64,000 bases of DNA from Bryobacter sp964387685 (GTDB lineage: Bacteria; Acidobacteriota; Terriglobia; Bryobacterales; Bryobacteraceae), in assembly GCA_964387685.1 (NCBI GenBank), contig CAYLXK010000004.1:62001-126000 (forward strand), written 5' to 3'. Below the pieces are notes generated by a model. It ran no database searches and was not told where the DNA came from. It saw only the letters and a list, made by a program, of their open reading frames with translations. Of the stretch, positions 1 to 7,669 are shown piece by piece. Position numbers and translations under genes: made by a program. The first letter of the stretch is position 1. Each line of letters starts with the position of its first letter.

Positions 1-770
1 GTTACGTGGTGGGAGGAGCGGCCGGCGAGGGCGCGTCTCTCCACGACGAGGAACGAGCGCTGTTGTGGGAAGAAGTGGCTGGGCATGCCGCGCCAGGGCG
101 GCTACTGATCGCGGGAAGCGGGCGGGAGAGCGTGCGGGAGACGGTGCGTTCCACGAACCGGGCGGCGGAGCTGGGCTATGGTTTTGCGCTCATCGAAACG
201 CCGTTGTATTACCCGGAGTTGCGGGAGGACGCGGCGGCGCAGGCCCTTTACTTCCGCGCGGTGGCAGACCAGGCGAAGATTCCCGTGCTGGTGCGGAACC
301 GGCCGCGGGAGACGGGAATCGATTTGGCGGTCGAGACGGCGGCAGCGCTGAGCGAGCATCCCAACCTGGCGGGGATCGTGGAATGCTCGCCGGACGCCGG
401 CAAGCTGGAGCGATTGATCGCGGCCATGCGGCCGGGCTTGGCCGTCTTGACTGGCTCGACGGCGCGTCTAGAGAAAGCGCTGCGCGTGGGTGCGATCGGC
501 GGTGTTTTGGACTATGCGGCAGCGGCGCCATTCAGCTGCGTGACGATCCTAGAAGCCGTAATGAAGCGCGAATACGAGGCGGCCGAGGATTGGCAAGGCA
601 GGATAAGCGCGGCGGCGGAGCTGGTTGGCCCCCGTTACGGGGTGGCGGGTTTGAAGTACGCGATGGACTATAACGGCTATTACGGCGGACCACCCAGGCT
701 GCCGCTGCTGCCGCTGCCCCGCCCCGCGCAGGAAAAAGTCGAAGCGGCCTTTCATGGCCTACGTGGCTGA
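1..770 (+). CDS. DapA-family (dihydrodipicolinate synthase/NAL superfamily) protein, 5' partial, catalytic residues lost
   Basis: The reading frame is open to the left edge; the first visible residues (VVGGAAGEG) match the phosphate/keto-acid loop near residue 45 of DapA, so about 40 N-terminal residues lie outside the window. The TIM-barrel landmarks align well: ETPLYYP, PVLVRNRPRETG, NLAGIVECSPD. In active members these read GTTGE, YN-P--TG and GIKE. Here the two loop threonines are alanines, the catalytic tyrosine is arginine and the Schiff-base lysine is valine. The fold is therefore recognisable, but aldolase or synthase chemistry is not expected. The stop overlaps the convergent histidine kinase by 12 bases. 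It could be a regulatory or structural pseudoenzyme; the family call is firm, the role unknown. Confidence 0.82.
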   Translation, partial: YVVGGAAGEGASLHDEERALLWEEVAGHAAPGRLLIAGSGRESVRETVRSTNRAAELGYGFALIETPLYYPELREDAAAQALYFRAVADQAKIPVLVRNRPRETGIDLAVETAAALSEHPNLAGIVECSPDAGKLERLIAAMRPGLAVLTGSTARLEKALRVGAIGGVLDYAAAAPFSCVTILEAVMKREYEAAEDWQGRISAAAELVGPRYGVAGLKYAMDYNGYYGGPPRLPLLPLPRPAQEKVEAAFHGLRG

Positions 771-2315
771 GAGCGGCAAGCGGAGATCGACGCGAGTACC
801 GCCTTCGGGATTCAGTTGCACCAGGAGCCGCCCGCCCGCAGCGGCGGCGCGTTCCTTCATGCCGAGAATCCCGAGGGAGCGGTCGCTTTTGCGATGCTCG
901 GCCTCGGGCTGAATGCCCGCACCGTTATCGGAGACATGCACAGTAAGAGCGGAGGGGGTCCAGGTGGCGAGGATCTCAACTTGGGAGGCGCCGGAGTGGC
1001 GGGCCACGTTGGTGAGCGATTCCTGGACGATGCGAAAGACGGTGGTGGAGAGATCGGCAGCGACCTCCAGGGTATCGGCAGGCAGATCGAGGCGCACAGC
1101 GATGCCGGTGCGTTGGGAAAAGTCTTCGACGAGCCATTCGATGGCGGCGAAGAGGCCGAATTGATCGAGGATGGGAGGGCGGAGCCCAGACGAGATCTGA
1201 CGCATGCTGCGAATGGCTTGGTCGGTTTGGGACAGCAATTCGGCAATCTGCCGCTCAGCACCCGACTTGGACTGGCGGCTGAGAGAATTAAGCCCGAATT
1301 TTAGAACCGTCAATTGCTGGCCCAGTTCATCGTGAATTTCGCGGGAGATTCGGGCGCGTTCTTCCTCCAAACGCTCCGTCTGGCGCAGGCTAAGGGCGCG
1401 GAGGCTGGATTCATTAGCCGCGGCCAGAACACGCTCGCGATGGCTCTTGCGTAAAGCAATGACCTGGCCAATGCCCACGAGAGCGGCGGCAGCAAGGGCG
1501 GCGCCGAGGTAGGCAACGGTGCGGAAGCGGCGTTCAGCCTGATGGCGGTAGAAGCCGCCCATAATGTCGGCGGTCTGATAGAGGGACCAAGGAGCGAGGA
1601 TGCGTTCGAGTTCGCCATCGGCGGCCATGGCATCGATTTCGGCCCGCAGAAGGTCCACGATTTGGCGATGTTCCCGCTTGCCTGCCAGGACCATTTCTTC
1701 GGTACTGCCGGCGAGACCGATCAGAGTAGGGATCCGATGTGCGCAGGCAGGGGGCGGGTCAATGAGAAGATGCTGGGCGATGCGCATCTCCATCAGGAAG
1801 CCTTCGGAAGCCCCTCGGCAAAAGGTCTCGAGTGCCGCCTCGCGGGTGGGTAACGCGATTTGTCGGACCTTAGAGAAGCGTTGGCCCGCCAAAGTCCGGG
1901 CGTTGGGCTGGTCGCGAAAGCAAAGGGTGGCCAAGGTAGGCGGGGGTTCCATGAGGTGCTTGTCGTCAAGATCCACTCCAATGGCGAACTCGTTCCGCAG
2001 CCAGGGACGGGAGGCGTAGGCGTTGTCCAGCTGGTCGACTCCCTCGCGCGAAAGCAAAGGCCAGAGGTCATAGTCGTTACGCAGCGCTTCCGCCGCGCGC
2101 TGAGAGGTAGCGGACCACTCCAGGGCGATGTTGGCCCGGCGCGCGGCGGCTACGATGACGGTAGCGACGAAGCCGGCGGGCCGGCCTTGCCGGTCGAGGT
2201 CGTGATAGGGGAAGGCGCCGTCGGTGCCGATCTTGTAAGTGCGCCCCTCGGCCGGGGCCGGATCGCCAACGCAAATCCGCGCCGTGAAAAGCAGCACGAA
2301 TACCACTACGCGCAT
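759..2315 (-). CDS. Sensor histidine kinase, NarL-type (HisKA_3), with periplasmic solute-binding domain
   Basis: 518 residues. A signal peptide (1-17) precedes a bacterial solute-binding family 3-like domain (about 25-245) that begins KIGTDGAFPYHD, so the sensor domain should lie in the periplasm. One membrane segment follows (about 266-287), then a helix, the HisKA_3 dimerisation/phosphoacceptor motif SREIHDELGQQL with His328, and a C-terminal HATPase domain with N-box (ESLTNVARHSGA) and G boxes (DNGAGI, GILGMKERA). There is no HAMP domain. NarL-type kinases phosphorylate LuxR-type response regulators, but no response regulator gene is adjacent, so it is an orphan here. It is divergent from yceH across 28 bases. 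The ligand is unknown; amino-acid-like small molecules are usual for this binding fold. Confidence 0.9.
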   Translation of the reverse strand: MRVVVFVLLFTARICVGDPAPAEGRTYKIGTDGAFPYHDLDRQGRPAGFVATVIVAAARRANIALEWSATSQRAAEALRNDYDLWPLLSREGVDQLDNAYASRPWLRNEFAIGVDLDDKHLMEPPPTLATLCFRDQPNARTLAGQRFSKVRQIALPTREAALETFCRGASEGFLMEMRIAQHLLIDPPPACAHRIPTLIGLAGSTEEMVLAGKREHRQIVDLLRAEIDAMAADGELERILAPWSLYQTADIMGGFYRHQAERRFRTVAYLGAALAAAALVGIGQVIALRKSHRERVLAAANESSLRALSLRQTERLEEERARISREIHDELGQQLTVLKFGLNSLSRQSKSGAERQIAELLSQTDQAIRSMRQISSGLRPPILDQFGLFAAIEWLVEDFSQRTGIAVRLDLPADTLEVAADLSTTVFRIVQESLTNVARHSGASQVEILATWTPSALTVHVSDNGAGIQPEAEHRKSDRSLGILGMKERAAAAGGRLLVQLNPEGGTRVDLRLPLSAT

Positions 2316-2343
2316 GGGGCCATTGTAGTGAGTTCTTGCGACG

Positions 2344-2979
2344 ATGGTAGGGATGCAGATGCAACTAAATGCGGTGGAACAGCGGGTGCTGGGCGCGTTA
2401 ATCGAGAAAGAAATGGCTACGCCCGACTATTACCCGATGTCGCTGAACGCGCTGGTGAATGCGTGTAACCAGAAAAACAACCGGGAGCCGGTGATGCAAC
2501 TGGAAGAAAGCGATGTCTTGGGGGCGATTGAAGCAATGCGGCATTCCGGATTGGCCTATGAAATATCGGGCCCGCAGCATCGGGTGCCCAAGTATAGCCA
2601 TGGCATGGCGCAAAAGCTGAATCTGGGCAATCGCGAACTGGCAATCGTTTCGGTACTCTTGTGCCGGGGCCCACAGACGCCGGGTGAATTGCGGGGCCGG
2701 ACGCAGAGCCTATATGCGTTTGAGGACCTGGATTCGGTGCTGGCGGCGTTGAACAAACTGGCTCAGAGGGAGACGGCCCTGGTGAAGGAACTGGTGCGGG
2801 CTCCCGGTTCGCGCGAGGCCCGGTGGACACACTTACTGGGTCCCGTGCCCGAAGCCGAGATGGGGGCGGCGAGCGGAAACAGCGGGGCTCGGCTAGACCG
2901 GATCGCCGAATTGGAAGCGCGTGTAAAGGCCTTAGAGGACTTCGCGGCTCGCCTGCAAACGCAGTTGGGGATTGAGTAA
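2344..2979 (+). CDS. yceH: YceH (DUF480) family protein
   Basis: 211 residues, close to the roughly 215 of E. coli YceH. The N-terminal half holds the conserved opening LNAVEQRVLGALIEKE followed by PDYYPMSLNALVNACNQK, diagnostic of DUF480. The family folds as two winged-helix domains; the second is visible from about residue 90 (ELAIVSVLLCRGPQTPGELR). The last 30 residues are a predicted coiled coil (LDRIAELEARVKALEDF). Two further in-frame ATGs at 2353 and 2359 could be the real start; no strong ribosome-binding site decides between them. The molecular function of the family is poorly defined; DNA-binding is inferred from the fold. Confidence 0.9.
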   Translation: MVGMQMQLNAVEQRVLGALIEKEMATPDYYPMSLNALVNACNQKNNREPVMQLEESDVLGAIEAMRHSGLAYEISGPQHRVPKYSHGMAQKLNLGNRELAIVSVLLCRGPQTPGELRGRTQSLYAFEDLDSVLAALNKLAQRETALVKELVRAPGSREARWTHLLGPVPEAEMGAASGNSGARLDRIAELEARVKALEDFAARLQTQLGIE

Positions 2980-2983
2980 GACC

Positions 2984-3001
2984 GGGCTAGCTCGTTAGCC
3001 C
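2984..3001. terminator. Short inverted repeat between convergent yceH and rseP
   Basis: GGGCTA and TAGCCC form a perfect 6-bp stem around a 6-base loop, immediately after the yceH stop and overlapping the rseP stop. There is no T-run on either side, so termination activity is uncertain. Confidence 0.3.
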
Positions 3002-4320
3002 TTGGAGAAGACGGCCTTCGTAATGTCGTTATAAAGAACAAAAACGACCATCAGTAACAGGAATGCTAAGCCGACCTGCAGAACCCTTTCCTTTAGCTGG
3101 AGCGATAAATCGCGGCGGCGGAGCATCTCGATGAGAAGAACGAGGATCATGCCGCCGTCCAAAACCGGGATGGGGAGCAAGTTAAAGATGGCGAGATTCA
3201 GGCTGACCATGGACATCAGCGCGACGAAGTCTGCCGGACCTTCTTTGGCGGCGGCCGCAGCCATGCGGGCAATGCCGACTGGGCCTTCGAACTGCTTGGG
3301 AGAGAGGCGGCGCTGGACGACGCCCTTCAGGTAGTCGAAGATCAGGGTCGCGTTGCGGGTGTTGGTGCGCACGCTTTCCGTGAAGGCCTCGCCGAAGGGC
3401 AGTTTCACGATGGTGTAGGGCAACTGCAACTCAATGCCGATCATCCAGCGCTGTTCGGCCTCGTTGCGCTTCGGGGCGACGCTGACCTTGTTGCGCTCCG
3501 CGTTGCGGAGATAAATGACATCTACCGGTTGGCCCTTGGATTCGTTCACGACTTCGCGCAGCTTCTCGATAGAGCGGATGAGTTGGTTATTGACGCTGAC
3601 GATGACGTCGCCGGGCATCAGGCCCGCGCGCTCGGCGTCGAAGCCCTTCATAACGCCCTTAATTTGGACCTCGCTGCGTTGGCGCCAGCCGACGAAGCCG
3701 GCCTGGGTTTTTTCGTCGGCCTTGGGGGAAACGGTGAGATCGATCCTACGGCCTTCCCGTTCGAGCTGGACGGGGATCTGGCGACCGGCGCCGGTGAGTT
3801 CCTTCACCAGGACGTCTTCCCAGGTGGGATTGGCAATGCCGTCAAAGGCGACGATCTTGTCGCCATCCTGGACGCCGGCGGCGGCGGCGGGCGAATCCTT
3901 CATGATGTGGCCGACGATGGCGGGGCCGTCGGCGTTTTGCAGCTTGGGGAACTGGTACATGAAGAGGCCGGTAAGGAGAACCAGCGAGAGCAGGATGTTC
4001 ATGGCCGGGCCGGCAAAGGCGATGAAGAGTCGCTGGTAGCGCGGCTTGTTGAGAAAGGAACGGGGGTCGGGACTCGACCCGTCGTCGACCTTGAGGTCGT
4101 CCTGGCCGAGCATTTTGACGTAGCCGCCGAAGAGGATAGCCGAGAAGCGGAAGTCCGTTTCACCGATCTTAAAGCCGAAAAGACGGGGGCCAAAGCCAAC
4201 CGAGAAAGATTCCACGCGGACATCGCAAAGGACGGCCGCCCAATAGTGACCCAGCTCGTGGATGACAATCATCACTCCCAAAAGGACCAGGAGCCAGAAA
4301 AACGCGTTCAGAAATTCCAT
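2995..4320 (-). CDS. rseP: RIP metalloprotease RseP (site-2 protease)
   Basis: 441 residues, the usual length. The first membrane helix carries the zinc-binding HELGH motif (residues 21-25), and the C-terminal part carries the second motif FNLLPIPVLDGG (LDGG at 387-390). Two PDZ domains lie between (about 115-280; GPAIVGHIMKDSPAAAAGV and GVMKGFDAERAGLMPGDVIVS include their ligand loops). Four membrane segments are expected. RseP-type proteases cleave anti-sigma factors and signal peptide remnants inside the inner membrane, so the anti-sigma factor encoded at 17.7 kb is a possible client (inference). In many bacteria rseP lies next to dxr; here dxr is 5 kb away on the same strand. Confidence 0.95.
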   Translation of the reverse strand: MEFLNAFFWLLVLLGVMIVIHELGHYWAAVLCDVRVESFSVGFGPRLFGFKIGETDFRFSAILFGGYVKMLGQDDLKVDDGSSPDPRSFLNKPRYQRLFIAFAGPAMNILLSLVLLTGLFMYQFPKLQNADGPAIVGHIMKDSPAAAAGVQDGDKIVAFDGIANPTWEDVLVKELTGAGRQIPVQLEREGRRIDLTVSPKADEKTQAGFVGWRQRSEVQIKGVMKGFDAERAGLMPGDVIVSVNNQLIRSIEKLREVVNESKGQPVDVIYLRNAERNKVSVAPKRNEAEQRWMIGIELQLPYTIVKLPFGEAFTESVRTNTRNATLIFDYLKGVVQRRLSPKQFEGPVGIARMAAAAAKEGPADFVALMSMVSLNLAIFNLLPIPVLDGGMILVLLIEMLRRRDLSLQLKERVLQVGLAFLLLMVVFVLYNDITKAVFSKG

Positions 4321-4410
4321 GTATCAGATACCAGTGTAGGCCGGGCACGGGATGGCGATGGCCTCTCGCTTGATTAGACGAAATTGGTAACGAAATGGAC
4401 AAAAAAACTA

Positions 4411-4439
4411 TTGACCGTCCTGGTGTACTAGTCTACTAT
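4411..4439 (+). promoter_or_regulatory. Sigma-70-type promoter of the YtrA-type operon
   Basis: TTGACC (4411-4416) and TACTAT (4434-4439) are separated by exactly 17 bases. The predicted start of transcription, about 7 bases further on (near 4446), is only about 5 bases before the GTG start at 4451, so the message would have almost no leader. Confidence 0.7.
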
Positions 4440-4444
4440 GACAC
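4423..4444. promoter_or_regulatory. 22-base palindromic operator, probable YtrA-type autoregulatory site
   Basis: The sequence reads GTGTnnTAGTnnACTAnnACAC, an imperfect palindrome whose half-sites GTGT/ACAC match the kind of operator known for YtrA-subfamily GntR repressors. It covers the spacer and the whole -10 element of the promoter, so binding would block RNA polymerase. Confidence 0.65.
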
Positions 4445-4450
4445 TAGAAC

Positions 4451-4849
4451 GTGATCTTTCGCCTCAACCCCCAGTCCGGCGTGCCGCTTTACCTGCAACT
4501 AATCGAACAGGTAAAACACGGCATTGAGAACGGGGCACTGCGGGCGGGGGAGCAGTTGCCGGGCATTCGCAAGCTGGCCGAGAGCATTCCCATGAACCCC
4601 AATACGGTAGCCAAGGCATACAAGGAACTGGAACACGAGGGGCTGGTGGAGCTACGGCAGGGCAGCGGGGCGTTCATTTCCGAGCGGCTGGACATGAAGG
4701 AGCTAACGGATCGCATGAAGGTGGCCAAGCCGATCGTGGAGAAAGCGGTGGAACGGCTTTTGAGTCTCGGACTAAACGAAGAGGAAGTACGGCGGCTATT
4801 GGAGGCGGAGCTGACCGAGCGCCGGGAGAACGGGAGGCAAGAAGCATGA
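4451..4849 (+). CDS. GntR-family transcriptional regulator, YtrA subfamily
   Basis: 132 residues, the short YtrA form: an N-terminal winged helix (SGVPLYLQLIEQVKHGIENG ... MNPNTVAKAYKELEHEGLVE, about 8-75) with only a short helical C-terminus for dimerisation instead of a large ligand domain. The start is GTG at 4451; the ATG at 4438 is out of frame. YtrA proteins repress the ABC transporter operon they head, usually in response to cell-envelope stress. The gene overlaps the following ATPase gene by 4 bases, and a palindrome of the expected type covers its promoter, so autoregulation is likely. Confidence 0.9.
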   Translation: MIFRLNPQSGVPLYLQLIEQVKHGIENGALRAGEQLPGIRKLAESIPMNPNTVAKAYKELEHEGLVELRQGSGAFISERLDMKELTDRMKVAKPIVEKAVERLLSLGLNEEEVRRLLEAELTERRENGRQEA

Positions 4850-5766
4850 ACGCGATTGAAGTGAAGGGCTTGACCAAGAACTTTAAGCAGGTCGCAGCCC
4901 TGCGCGGGATGAGTTTTGCAGTACCGCGCGGCAGTTTGTGCGGATTCATCGGCCTGAATGGCGCGGGCAAGACGACGACGCTCAAGATACTGATGGAGAT
5001 GTTGCGGGCGGACGCGGGCACGGCGACGGTGCTGGGCTACCAGGTGGGGCGGGCCGGCGACGGCCTGGAGATCCGTAGGCGGACGGGCTTCCTACCCGAG
5101 GGCAAGCGTCTGTTCCCGTATATGACGGTGGAGGATGCCATCGCCTTTACGCGGGGTTTCTATGCGACCTGGCGGAAGGAAAAAGAGACGCATTTACGGA
5201 CGGTTTTCGAGTTAGCGTTCGACCGCAAGGTAAAGGATTTGAGCAAGGGTATGCTCTCGAAACTGCAACTGCTGCTGGCGCTGGCGCGGGGTGCGGAACT
5301 GGTGATTCTGGACGAGCCCACGGATGGACTGGACGCGGTGGCGGTGGAAGAAGTGTTGCAAGAGTTGGCCGGGCAAGTGGCCGAGGCGGGCGTGACCGTG
5401 CTCTTTTGCAGCCACCGGATGGAAGAAATCGAACAAGTAGCAGACCATCTGGTGATCGTGCACGAAGGGCGCTGTTTACTGGGCGAGCCGATTGACCAAT
5501 TGCGAGCGCAGGCGCGGCGTCTGCTGGCGGTGTTGCCGGACCGCGCGATAGCCGAAACGGGGCAGCTTGCGGCGCTGGGCAGTTTGAAGCAGGATGGCCG
5601 CTCCGTGTCGTTGACCGTTTGGAAGGAGGCGGACGCGGCGGAGGCCCGCTTGCGAGATCTGGGAGCGACCAGCATTGAGGCCGAGCCGCTGCCGCTACGG
5701 TCGCTTTTTGTGGACATGGTGCGGCCGGGCCGCGGGAAGAAGGAGACCGGAAATGTTGTGGCGTAA
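4846..5766 (+). CDS. ABC transporter ATP-binding protein
   Basis: 306 residues. Walker A GLNGAGKTT (36-44), signature LSKGM (132-136, a degenerate LSGGQ as in many Bacillus-type drug or bacteriocin exporters), Walker B LVILDEP with D-loop (152-163) and the H-loop histidine (190). The Q-loop position reads LPEG, a common variant in this subfamily. About 75 residues follow the nucleotide-binding domain. The gene sits between the YtrA-type repressor (4-base overlap) and the permease gene (14-base overlap), the standard layout of YtrA-controlled exporters. The substrate cannot be deduced. Confidence 0.92.
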   Translation: MNAIEVKGLTKNFKQVAALRGMSFAVPRGSLCGFIGLNGAGKTTTLKILMEMLRADAGTATVLGYQVGRAGDGLEIRRRTGFLPEGKRLFPYMTVEDAIAFTRGFYATWRKEKETHLRTVFELAFDRKVKDLSKGMLSKLQLLLALARGAELVILDEPTDGLDAVAVEEVLQELAGQVAEAGVTVLFCSHRMEEIEQVADHLVIVHEGRCLLGEPIDQLRAQARRLLAVLPDRAIAETGQLAALGSLKQDGRSVSLTVWKEADAAEARLRDLGATSIEAEPLPLRSLFVDMVRPGRGKKETGNVVA

Positions 5767-6481
5767 GGCGTGGCTGGAGTGCCGCAGCCGGGTAATGCTG
5801 TGCCTGTTGTTGAGCGCTTCGATTTCGTTCAGCGTGTTGGTGCAACTGCCGGACTCCGCCAAGCGGGAATTACTGGGCGAAGGCGGAGACGCGGGGGCGA
5901 AGGCCTTCAAGCTGGTATTCACGGGGCTGGGAATGGTGGTGGGTCCCCTGGGGGCGTTGATCCTGGCGGGCTCGGGCATCAACACGCAGACGAGTTGGGG
6001 AGCGACCCAGGGTTTTCATCCGTCGATGTACTTTTTGCTTTCGCTGCCGGTGACGCGCGAACGCTTGCTGCGGGTACGGGCGCTGGCGGGGCTGGGGCTG
6101 ACGGCGCTCTGGCTCAGCGTGTCAGTAGGGGTGCTGGCGCTGGCGGCATGGATGCTCAAGTTACCGCTCGATCCGGGCCAAGCGCTCGCGACGCTGCCGA
6201 ACCTGCTGGTGGGCACCACGCTGTTCTACTTCCTGGCCGTATTCTGCAGCGCGTTCCTGGATGAAATGTGGGCCGGCTTTGTTTCCTTGCTGATCACGGG
6301 CTTGCTGTCGGGCTATGGCTTGGCGGGCGGCCCCACGTGGTTCAACACCATGGGCTTCATGATGCAACAGAGCCTGGTCGCGCTAGAGCCGATGGCTTGG
6401 CTGCGAGGCTTGATCTACTTGGCGGTCTGCGGCGCCTTATACGGCGCCGCCTGGTATGTGGTGGAACACAAAGAGTATTAG
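5753..6481 (+). CDS. ABC transporter permease, ABC-2 type
   Basis: I place the start at ATG 5753 (MLWRKAWLECRSR), preceded by GGAG at a suitable distance, giving 242 residues; the frame stays open further upstream but that part lies inside the ATPase gene. About six hydrophobic segments are visible (for example VMLCLLLSASISFSVLV, GLGMVVGPLGALILAGSGI, LTALWLSVSVGVLALAAWML, LLVGTTLFYFLAVFC, ISLAVCGALYGAAW-type helix at the C-terminus). It should pair with the preceding ATPase as a homodimeric exporter or membrane-stress transporter. Confidence 0.85.
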   Translation: MLWRKAWLECRSRVMLCLLLSASISFSVLVQLPDSAKRELLGEGGDAGAKAFKLVFTGLGMVVGPLGALILAGSGINTQTSWGATQGFHPSMYFLLSLPVTRERLLRVRALAGLGLTALWLSVSVGVLALAAWMLKLPLDPGQALATLPNLLVGTTLFYFLAVFCSAFLDEMWAGFVSLLITGLLSGYGLAGGPTWFNTMGFMMQQSLVALEPMAWLRGLIYLAVCGALYGAAWYVVEHKEY

Positions 6482-6492
6482 GGAGTAATCAC

Positions 6493-7638
6493 ATGGCACG
6501 GCAAACTCGGCACAATGCGTGGTGGAAGAAGGCGTGGTGGAACAAGGCCATCTTTTTTGCGATCTTTGCGGGCATGGGCTTTGTGCTTGGCGGCCTGATT
6601 GGACGGATGGCGAAAGGAAAACTGAATCTAGGCGCGGATCCGCTATGGCTACTCGCTACGCCCCTGGTGCTCTTGGCGGTGTTGTTCTGGCATGAAGCGG
6701 GGCATGCGTTGGGCGGGCGCCTGGTGGGGTTCCGCTTGCATTTACTGGCGGCGGGGCCGATGCGCTTAGACCGCACGCCACAGGGTTGGCGACTCAGCTT
6801 CAACCGCAACCTGGGCCTATGGGGCGGAGTGGCGGCCTCGGGCCCCGACGCGGATCTGGCGCCGGGACTCGCCCAGCCGGGACTTGTGCAGCTCCCGCGC
6901 CGCATGCTGACGATGGTAGCGGGCGGACCGGTGGCATCGCTGGCCGGCGCGGTGCTTGCGCTGCTGCTGGCCTGGGCCATGGGACCGGGGCCGGCGAGGC
7001 TGCTGGCGGGAGTCTTTGGCGTGTTCTCCTTCCTGATTGCGATCGCGACGGCGATGCCGCAGAGTTTCGGCGGCTTCAAGAGCGACGGCCAAAGGGTGCT
7101 GGAGTTATTGCGCGGAGGGGCCGACGCGCAACGCTGGTGCGCCCTGGCCACTTTAAGCGCGCTGGCGCTTAAGGAACGGCCGCGGGATTGGCCAAAGGAA
7201 ATTGTCGAGCTTTCCACCCGGGACAGCGACGACAGCTACGACGGCATCTCCGCGCTCTGGCTGCGGCATTCCTGGCACCTCGACCGGGGCGAGAAGGCCG
7301 AGGCAGGAGAATGGCTAGAGCGGGCGCTCGAAGTCGTGGAATGCTGGCCGGCGGCGGCACGCCCGCTCATTTATTCGAGCGCCACCTACTTTTACGCGAT
7401 GGAAAGCGGCGACCCCATTAAGGCACAGCGCTATCTGGAACTCGCGCGCAAGTCCGGCTTTCTGCCGCCGGAAGGCAAAGCCTTGGCGGAAGCCGCCGCC
7501 GCGGTGGCGAATGGACGAAGCGACGAGGCCAAAGCGGCCGCTCAGCGAGGCAAGGCACTGGCGCGCCACCATGCGGGCGGCGCGGGCGAAGCGATGCGCG
7601 AGTACTTTGCACTGATCGAAGCTCGCGCGAACCACTAA
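6493..7638 (+). CDS. M50-like integral membrane metallopeptidase with helical C-terminal domain
   Basis: 381 residues from ATG 6493, 11 bases after the permease stop and preceded by AGGGAG. A first membrane helix (about 19-37) is followed by a second that carries HEAGH (67-71), the zinc-binding motif of site-2-protease-like peptidases. Further helices include TMVAGGPVASLAGAVLALLL and a segment ending in FKSDGQR, where an aspartate could serve as the third zinc ligand, as in M50 relatives. Residues about 215-381 are soluble and helical, with a TPR-like look (LERALEVVECWPAAARPLIY). Being in the YtrA operon suggests a role in envelope stress or in processing an exported peptide (inference). Confidence 0.75.
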   Translation: MARQTRHNAWWKKAWWNKAIFFAIFAGMGFVLGGLIGRMAKGKLNLGADPLWLLATPLVLLAVLFWHEAGHALGGRLVGFRLHLLAAGPMRLDRTPQGWRLSFNRNLGLWGGVAASGPDADLAPGLAQPGLVQLPRRMLTMVAGGPVASLAGAVLALLLAWAMGPGPARLLAGVFGVFSFLIAIATAMPQSFGGFKSDGQRVLELLRGGADAQRWCALATLSALALKERPRDWPKEIVELSTRDSDDSYDGISALWLRHSWHLDRGEKAEAGEWLERALEVVECWPAAARPLIYSSATYFYAMESGDPIKAQRYLELARKSGFLPPEGKALAEAAAAVANGRSDEAKAAAQRGKALARHHAGGAGEAMREYFALIEARANH

Positions 7639-7669
7639 ATTCACTGCCAAATCGGCGAAGGAACCCCTG

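Noticed and set aside
6268..6492. Longer N-terminus for the M50-like protein starting inside the permease gene
   Set aside because: ATG 6493 has a ribosome-binding site and starts a sensible membrane protein; the upstream part is only the permease read in another frame.
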